A stretch of 64,000 nt of DNA from Anadara kagoshimensis (lineage: Eukaryota; Mollusca; Bivalvia; Arcoida; Arcidae), in the NCBI GenBank assembly GCA_021292105.1, contig CM037857.1:37021932-37085931 (forward strand). Direction: 5' to 3'. Below, in pieces: positions 12,801 through 22,700 of the stretch (position 1 is its first letter; each line of letters starts with the position of its first letter). The translations under genes and the position numbers were made by a program. Under the pieces are notes generated by a model. It was not told where the DNA came from, ran no database searches, and saw only the letters and a list, made by a program, of their open reading frames with translations.

Positions 12801-15800
12801 AACCTTTAAGCTCACACGTGTTATTGTGTTGGGACAGTCATTGATCCATTGTATATACTCAGGTGAGCGTTAAGGCCCATCTATCTATTATTTAATTTTA
12901 ACTTTTTGATCTAAGAATATATTTGAGTTTGGTAATGGTGTTTTACGCCCCAGTCAAGATTCTTCCACGGATATCGAGGCGGTCAATTCATAGACTGTGA
13001 ATGAAAATAAGTGTACCTAGAGAAGCCGCCGACTTTCGGCAAGCGAACTGACAAACTCCCTGACACTGTCCTAGGTGGGACTCGCGCAAAGGCGATGGGA
13101 GGCAATATGATCCTAAGCCCACCCTTTAGACCACTCGGCCACTTGTAAAACACCATTTCACTTCGCTGGGGCGTAAAACACAATTACCCAACTCAACTAC
13201 ATTCCTAGATGAAAAAAGTAAAAATTAAAAAAAAACCAACATAACAGAACTACATTGATCCTTTTCAAAATGGTATTTCTTACGTATACGAAAGGAGGTC
13301 AAAATGTTCATAAAACGGGGTATTCATTGCCGCAACAAACCATACATTTTTATTATTTTATTATTATATTTCAATATAGTCCCCATTTAACCCAATTCAC
13401 TTAGCCCACTTTTCTTTCGGGTTGGTCCTGAAACCATGCCTCCTCTGTGGCAGCCTTGAGTCTATCATCATCAGGAAATCTGATTCCCCGTAAATGGGAT
13501 TTCAATTTTTTAAATAGGAAATTATCACTGGGTGCCAAATCGGGACCGTAGGGTGGGTGATTAAGTCGTTCGAACTTGCATTCAAGAATCGCTGCTTGTG
13601 CAATCCTTGACTTGTGCACAGGAGCATTGTCGTGAAGAAGCAATACCCCTCGGACTCAACTTTCTCTTACTTTTTAATTAAATAGCAGCTGAACAGCTGC
13701 TTCATTAGATCAGCATAGTAAGCCCCAGTGATAGAGATTCCAGCAGGTTTATAATTGATTAACAGAACACCCTTAGAATCCCAAAACACAGTGGCCATGA
13801 CTTTGCCAGCTGATGGTTGGGTTTTGGATTTCTTTGGTTGGGGTGAGCCAGGGTGCTTCCATTGCATGGACTCCTTTTTGGTTTCTGGGTCCCAATGATG
13901 AATCCATGTTTCATCACCAGTTACTAAACGTAAATGGAAGCTCTCCAGGTTATCATTATAATGCCAAGAAGCTCCCGACTTGACTGGAGTCTTTGAAAGC
14001 GATCCTGCACATTAAGGTTTCTGGGGACCCATCTTGCGGATACTTTTGACATCCCAAGATGCTCGTGGATAACCGTGTATACACTTCCATGTGAAACGTC
14101 ACACTCCCTAGCTATGTCATCAATCCTAATTCGACAATCATTCATGATGAGGGTCTCCACAGACGTGACAATTTCCTTTGTGATGGCATCAGCTTGCCGA
14201 CCTGACCATGGGTCATCCTTCAGTGAGGTGCGCCCACGTTTCAATTCAGCTGACCATTTTGCCACTGTGGAATAGGCAGGACCACTGCCACTGTACACCT
14301 CGGCCATTCGCCGGTGAATTTCTTTGGCATTTGATCCCTCTACTACCCTAAACTCAACATTTTGATTTTCCATTATTGCTTGATGGTCACCAACTTTGAA
14401 TGCTTTTGAAAAATTACACAAATATGTTGTGACAAATTAACTTGATATGTTTAAAATGACGGAATGTTGTGTTGTCTAAATAAGTAAAGAAAATGTATGT
14501 TACGCTTGGCTGAATACGCTGTTCTAAATACGCTGTTCTATGAACTTTCTGACTTTCCCTCGTAGTTTTATTTTTTTCTGTAATTGGTATAACTATCTAT
14601 AAGTCGGTTCACACTTTCGCAAGTGTTTCCTTTTGGTAGAAGTGTATTGCTATATAAACATGTACATTGTATGTTGTTTTGTTCTTTATTGGTTCAAGTT
14701 ACGAACTGTGTATAGTCCTGTTCTCTTTCAAAAATTGAATCCTGTTCTGCAATGCTTTCTGAATTACTTCTGAAACAACCAGTGAAGATTTAATCGAGAA
14801 AGACGTTCGATCTAAAGTTATAATGAAGAGTGTGATCTGTTAATTGCGAATCATATTAAACGGAAAGCGTAACATGTCTTCACGGAAAGCATAACACAGC
14901 TGGTCGGAAAGCGTAACATTTATGCCACTCCACTTAAACGAAACATTAAATATCGCTTAAAAGCAGAGTAAAGCTTCTGTCTTCGCAAGTATATGAAAGT
15001 ATAGACATTTCTTGAGAATTTTGAGTAGAAACATCATTTGAATCCAAACCCGTTTTATTAAAATCAGCTGCTTACCAAAGGGACCGACCAAAAATGGAAA
15101 TGTTACAGGTACGTGAAAAATATGGCCATTTCTTGCAAGATTTTATACGAGACAGTTAAATGCCATCAAATATAATGCGAATAACCTTTTGCTTTCTGTT
15201 AAAATTTCGTTTTGGTGAAGTTATATGAAAAACTGTGTTCTTTGCTCTTTAACGTAAAGCGTAACGACCAAAAATGTATCATTTTACTCGGACGTAAATT
15301 AAAACCGACGGAATACTCCGACGTAAATGAAATACGGTGTATCAGGATTACCCCCGTGGTCTATAGAGGTGCACACTAGAGAGTAGTTGGTATTTCCTCT
15401 CCAAGACACAAGCCAGGGATTTCAAAATAAAAATGTACAAAAGCAAGGAAAATTTGTTTGTCTAAATCAGACAATGATTCTGAGCCATTTAGTGAAGCCT
15501 AATCAATCAAAATTGCATATGAAGAAAATTTCTTTATTTAAAAAAAAAATACACATGTACATTACATTAATGTTTGTGTCGAGTACAATAATTACACAAA
15601 ATTCAGCTCAGCAAAGGACAACATTGAGCCATAGTTTATATGACATAAATTTTATCTGTATGGATACTAAGTGTAAAGCTATGAAAATGCTTGATTTTTT
15701 GGAAGATAAAAAATATGGTAACATTGGGATTTTTATAACTTTTGACACAGTTTTGTGATCTGGGATTCCAAAAAAAAATGTAACCACTCCTACTTCATTA

Positions 15801-18800
15801 AAGAGTTGCAACTAGTTTTGATTATTTAAAATTCAGAATTTCTTATAGAAATGAATGAAAAATTAATAATAATTTGTTGTTTGAAGTTTTTATCTCATAT
15901 TCATTTTTTTTATTTGTGATTATCTCTGATTACTAGCTTTTAGGAGAGACATATCGTCCTTGTCGGCAGTGTCAGGCACCGACGGTGGTTAGTACATTTA
16001 ATGGTTAAGGGTTCTATGGATGTTTAGAAATACTTGATTTTTGTAATTATGGGTAATGGTTAACAATTAATGTCAAGGGCATACATTTTAACAAAATTCA
16101 TTGAATTTTAAATTGCTTTTTTGAAAAAAAGATTAAGATACATCAACAATCATCAAAAATAGGAATGATTTCTGATAACTGTGTGTGTTTTACTTATGAA
16201 CAATATTCTGATTTTTAACAATAGAATTTTTTTCATTATTATTATTATCACTTTCATCATGTGAGAAAAGTTAAAATTTGTAACTGGTTGGGGACTTGTT
16301 TTATTGTTTTATATATGTGGACATAGTAATAATAATCCTGTATTTTCAGTTACTGATTTACTGTGAATAATACTCAAATTTTAAGATACAGATGTAGATG
16401 TAATTGTATCATAAACATCACCATGACAACATTTACTTCACTTATGTCACCACTCAAGCAACTTGTGATTGTTTGAAAGAAATATACTTTAAGATAATTT
16501 TTATGTTTTTGTAATGTCATACTTATAAAATTATAAAACTATAATTACAAAAATACCTTACCTTAACCTTAATGCTCTCCTCGCCAGAAGGCGCATAAGG
16601 CTGTAAAACTATCTTTCCATTATAAAAATAAAATTGTTATAAATATTCATTATAGAAGATAACTTGAATGAAATAGTAAAAAAATTAGTATTTTTTATTT
16701 GTTTTTTATTTTAATTTTTTAAAAATATTATGGTTTTAAGTAAATGAACAGCAAACATTTTTAGACTTTTTTAGAGGTGGGGGATGATTGGGTTGGTGGG
16801 TTGTTTGATTGTTAACCATTACTGTCTGATATTTTAGGAGTCAGTACTAGTACTACATAATAGTAATTCTCTATTTTTGGAAGAACTTTACATATTATAT
16901 TTAATTAGATTCTTTTTTTTTCTCATAGAGATGTTGCTTTTCTCATAAATAAACATGTGTAAATACTAGTGTCTGGTACATGTATGTGTAACACTGTAAC
17001 CAGAACTCATTCCAGTTCAGATACATGTCTATATATTTCACATGTCCTATGAGAACTGACTCTTTAGGTGGATTTATTTTTAGTCAGAATTTATGTAGTA
17101 CTCTGAAATTTTGATGTGGGTGGAGGCTCATTTTTGTGTGTCAATTTTTTTTTATTTCGCTACATTGAAGGAGTTGAGAGGAAACAAAAGTGTTACTTTT
17201 ACTCTGGTGTCTTGAATGCTTTGATGTTCATGTCATTATCAGCTTTCAAGTTTGTGTCATGTTTTCAAAATGTAAATTTATTGGGTTTTTATTCTCACCG
17301 TAACAAAGGAACATAGACAACACACTAGTTTTACTTTTTCAGTTATGTCGTTAGTGACATCGACTTTACATTCAAAGAAGTAGTTATGGTAAGATATCTC
17401 AGTGCCCCTAAAATTTAAATATTATGCTTGTTAAAATAACTTAGTCATATAAATGATTTGCCAGATTTTGATTATGTTTCTTTGTGGAACAAAAATGCAT
17501 AAAACGGCAAAATTCTTATGATTTCCAGTCAAACTTGAAGAGGGCTTTATTTAATGAGTGAGCATAATGTCATATACCGGTATGATGGGAACTGATAACA
17601 CTTTAACTATAGCAATGAATTATATGGATATGTGGTTTAATAGTAAAAGATAGTACTTTTGGGGCACCTGCGGTACCTTATTGTATCTGTTCCTTTGTTT
17701 TAACCTTTTTAAATGTACCATACCTTCCTTACCATTACAGTAGAGAATGATGAAGCATGTCCCCACCCCCCACCCTACCCCACCCCAGTTATAGGCACAG
17801 CTTCCACTATCAAATAGTGCAGAAGTTCAATATTAATATGCCCATTTATGATATGAATATGGTTGTTTCTGGCGATAATAAGCTAAGTTTAAGATAATTT
17901 TAACTAAATAATGTGCATTTATTACCTCTTATCTATACCTTGCATTTGCACACAAGAATAATTGATATTATTATTACAGAATGAATTAGCATAATTTTAT
18001 CACATATAGTTTTACACATAAAGTAGTATAGCACTGAATTTTGTTTTGCATAACAGAATCGCTGGATGGGCGGAGCTTATATTCACGGACTAGCTCTAGA
18101 TATGATGATCATAGATCATTATCGGCACGTTTGACAACAGCTGATAGTGAGTGATAATGCGTCCTTATATTAACCCCTCTTTTGGTAGATATCACCTCCC
18201 TACATTGACCCTCTTTTTGTAGATAATGCCTCCATGTATGACCATCTCATTGTAGAATAGTAATTAATAATGACATCCATCACTAGTCTTGTCTGAAAAG
18301 TGTGTTTCTAAAGTTTAAACTTGATAATGATGATGATGATTCCACATGACTGCTATGTCTCACACTTTTCAGACAAGACAAAAAGAATTAAATATCTCCC
18401 CTTTGTAGATTTTAGCTATAAACTATCTTCACCTATGCTATAATCCTTTAAGAACTGACATTGAAGAAGAAATGCAATAATTTTCCTATCTCTGTGTTAA
18501 AATTTACAATATACTATAAGTTATACAGGGCTTTGGCAGGTTACACGGCCCCATGTACCCCGTCAAAGATTTATGTACCCTGAGCCGTTTTTGTCACCCT
18601 TCAAAGCGTAATCAGTTGGATCTTTTAACTTCCATTTCGAATTTTGTGTGACTTGCGTACGTTGTCGCCATGTTTGTTTACTGTAACTAGACGTCAGCGA
18701 TGTACGAGTTACTTCCCTTTTACCGCTAAACATCGCATGCGCTCATGTACCCCGGCAGATTTCCGAACATAGTTCCATGTACCCCGGCAAGTTAACCAAT

Positions 18801-19658
18801 CGCTATGCGAGAAATTTCTTTGAAGGGTGACAAAGTAAAATATGTCTGGACAGAATATTGTGTATACTGCATAACCTGTCAAAACTGAATACCTGCATGA
18901 CTTTGTTCTGATAAGAGAGTTGTTCAGTTTACCGATTAAAATAATCTAAATATATCACTGGTATACTGTATAAGAAGAAATATTCCAGAGGAAGAAATAT
19001 CCGTGATTCTCACGGTAGTACTTGGACTGCCAATATATCTTCTCAGCCAAAATTATTTATTTGCCTTGGTTGACTTTCCCTACAGTCAGAACTGTGAAAA
19101 CTACTTGCTGTGAAAAAGTTTAGAAGATCATAAACATGAAAGTTTCCTTCAGCTAATATTTCCTCTTATACAGTATTGTTATATAAAAGATAAGTTGAGA
19201 CATAGGAATTTTTATTCAGTCTACAGGTGATGCATAGCTGGTAATTTGTTTTGCAGATTTTCTGTAAGGCTGTCACAATTATCAAATTTTATTTTGAGTT
19301 TATTCCAGAAATGTTTTACTGTATATGAAAATACTATACAGTAATCAGTAAAACCTCCCTAAATCTGATGATATCTAGTTAACACAATTCAGAGGCATGT
19401 GTGGTTTTAGATGAATGTTGAGGAAAGTCTCTAACAGCAAAATGTCCGATTTAGACAGGTTTTGCAGTAAAACTGAATTTTGTTGCTTGTCATTTCTGGT
19501 GGTGGTCAGCCCATTTCAAATATAAATTTCCCATTTAGATATTTCCATAGGTTATTCCAAAACACTGAACATTTATTTAGTTATAAAATCCTTGTCTGAG
19601 TGTGTCTTTAGGAATGACTCTTTTTCTGCCTTGTTTTGTTACATTCAGGGTTATGGGT

Positions 19659-19701
<43 letters not shown>

Positions 19702-22700
19702 TAATATACAAATTAAATATTTTGATCTTTCAGAATAGTTTTTTTTTCAGCATAATACTTTTGATGACCTTCACACTTAAATATTAATCTTGTTTAAAAT
19801 TGTACTTACTTAAAGTACAGCCTATATGTTGATAAAAAACCTGAAAAAAACCCAAAAAACAAACAAACAGGATGAGGGTGTTTGGGTAAGACTGATCAAG
19901 AAACAGACTCTTTGTATATACAGTAAAACCTTGTTTAAATGCCCCTCTTTAACTTTGCCACTTACTAGATTATTGTTCAAAAGTTTTGAAGTAGCAAACT
20001 CCAGATTTTCTGTTTTTCTTTATAAGTCTCTCATGTTTTATCACCACACCCCCTGTTTTAGCACCAAAATTTGACTGAACAAATTGTGGTGATGAATTAA
20101 AGTTTTCCTGCGTTTTTTGAGAGTGGGTTGTTTAAAACTCTACCATTAAAACCTATAACAAGTGTAACATGATACTGAAAAGTATCCACTCTGTTTGAGT
20201 ACATCATAATAGTTAAATCAAACACCTCATTTACTAAGTTTCTGAGTGACTTGCTCTTTAATCATGGAGGTAGATAAATCAGCTACATCAGCGGGTACAA
20301 TGCTATAATTTCCAACACTGGAAAATGATATTTCAGTAGAATTTTGATGCAACGCTAAAGAAAATTTGATTTGTAAAGTGAACTTCATTTTTGAAAAATG
20401 ATTTTAATTTATTCATTTTGACATATTTTAATATTTTAGATTAAGTGAAATACATTTTATTTAACAACAATTTAACAAAAACTGGCTCATTTTACTAATT
20501 CTAAGAATTTAGACATGATTCTAAAGGAAAAGATAGTAAAAATAAATTAGATCCTAAAGAAAAGGATGGTAAAAGTAAGTTATCATTTGTGTTCAGGTTT
20601 TTTTTAATGAATTCTTAAAGTTTAAGATTTTTTTGTTTAGTAAGTTAAAAAGTTTATATTATTTGTTAAATTAATTTCAAAATGTTATTAATATTTTTTT
20701 CTAAGTATTTCTAACCATTTTTTTTATTAAAATGTTATGTATTTTATTTATTTATTTATTTATTTATTCATTCGAAGTTGTTCTTAACAATGCTACTTAA
20801 GTTGTTGGTGCCCTACAAAGTACACTGTCCTCCATAAATTGTCATACATGTTTAATACTGGTCCTATCATAACAGGCTCAAAATCTTAACAAAATTTAGT
20901 TTTTGAAAACATCATTATGCTACAGCTAAGTATTTTTCAGCTAAATTAGGGATTTTATCTTGAAAGATATAATATTCCCAAAGTTTTTTATATTTCCCCC
21001 AAAATTTCAGAAAATTCCAAGAAAACTGTTTTTCAAGAAAAACTTTATTACGTACATGTCATAAAGTTAAGATATTACTTTCAATTACAGAAACACTTCA
21101 ATATTTCAATTCTATGAACAAAATTTGATATGATGATTATAATGTAAACCTATGGTAAATATAAATTTATGAAGTTATTTATGGAGAGCAGTAAACACCA
21201 CTAAATAACATTTTACATTATAACTAGTACCTGTCCAAAGTCGGGAGTTTTATAATCAGTTGTCTGTCTCGATATTTGTTTACATTTTGTCTTGTTTTTT
21301 TTAAATGTTGTTTTAAATTTTTGGCTTCTATGACATTTGCCAAGGACATTGTAAATGTCTATATTCCGTTAAATTTTTTATAAATAATCACCAATTCAGT
21401 AAGTCCATTGATGTTCTATTTTGAATCTGTCTACAAATTCTCCACTAACACAAACCAAAACAACTACAACAGGTACCACCACAGCTAACATATTTAGTTT
21501 GTAACATTGGCAACATCTTCTGACATATCTTAGGTAGTCTACTCTTCATGGACACTACCGGTATGTAGGAATTGTTATGCAGCTCCATCTATATTGTAGA
21601 CAGGAGACTGAAAAATTATAGACCATAGTTTTGCAATTATTTCATATGGTTAACTAATCATAAAATACATTCAAAAAATGGTATATGACAATATTGTCAT
21701 TTACAGTTAGTTATTTTTGAAAGAAATTGTCAGTATACATGTAGTTTTTTTTCAGCATTTTGTTCAGTAAAAATTTAGTTTTATCTTAAATGAATATACA
21801 TACATTACTTCCTGTTGACCCAATCAGAATATATATATAACTTTGTTCTGCTTACCATATTTATTTTGATGTTGCTATTATTATTGATATTTGTCTATAA
21901 AAATACCAAAATTTTATGTTTTTTTATTAAATACTTTTACATTTTTATTTTACTTACAATATATTCCTAAAATTAGTCTATTTATTGTGTTTGCATTGAT
22001 GTTAAAACCATATTTACATTTATTTATTTTTATTCTATCTTTACCATGTTGGAAGTAAAACTAAACAGTTTTTTAATTTATTTTTTTATCTTCACCAGGT
22101 GATGCTAGAAGTAAATCAAAAGCAGAGAAAGCTAAACCAGCACCAGATAAGAAAGCACCACCACCAAAAGATGCCAAAGGAGGGAAAGGACAAGCTGTAA
22201 GGGTCACATTAAATATTATATCAAAGTTTGTCAAGGCCTGGTTTAATAAAAATATTTCTTAATCAGGGACCGAAAGCTAGGCCAATTCACTGTAATATTT
22301 CAGTCAGACTTGTAACATTTAAATTGAACCTGTAATTTTCTATAACATATCAGTCAGACCTGTTACATTTAAATTGAACCTGTAATTTTCTATAACATAT
22401 CAGTCAGACCTGTTACATTTAAATTGAACCTGTAATTTTCTATAACATATCAGTCAGACCTGTTACATTTAAATTGAACCTGTAATTTTCTATAACATAT
22501 CAGTCAGACCTGTTACATTTAAATTGAACCTGTAATTTTCTGTAACATATCAGTCGGACCTGTTACATTTAAATTGAACCTGTAATTTTCTATAACATAT
22601 CAGTCAGACCTGTTACATTTAAATTGAACCTGTAATTTTCTATAACATATCAGTCAGACCTGTTACATTTAAATTGAACCTGTAATTTTCTATAACATAT

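Larger units (their letters stand above)
11101..15354. mobile_element. Long inverted-arm (fold-back-like) element, ~4.25 kb, with nested insertions
   Basis: The left arm (11101 to ~11840) reappears in reverse complement at ~14580-15354 with high identity over ~740-770 bp. For example, TAATCCTGATACACCG at the left matches CGGTGTATCAGGATTA at the right. The left tip reads CAGGGGTAATCC and the right tip GGATTACCCCCGTG. Flanks GTCTACA (left) and GTCTATA (right) suggest a 7-8 bp target duplication with one mutation, as hAT-like elements make. No transposase of its own is visible. The interior is filled by other elements. Confidence 0.85.

Noticed and set aside
13021-13160. Possible tRNA-Leu/Ser gene on the minus strand
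   Set aside because: The A- and B-box-like motifs lack a complete cloverleaf and are fused to the repeated S2 body, so it is a SINE head.
13401-14421. Functional transposase or SETMAR-like host gene
   Set aside because: At least two frame breaks and a stop interrupt the D,D34D enzyme and no SET domain is adjacent.
17341-17388. Possible extra MYCBPAP exon with good acceptor and donor
   Set aside because: In the required phase it contains TAG, and skipping it gives a perfect phase match between exons at 15937-15987 and 18057-18146.
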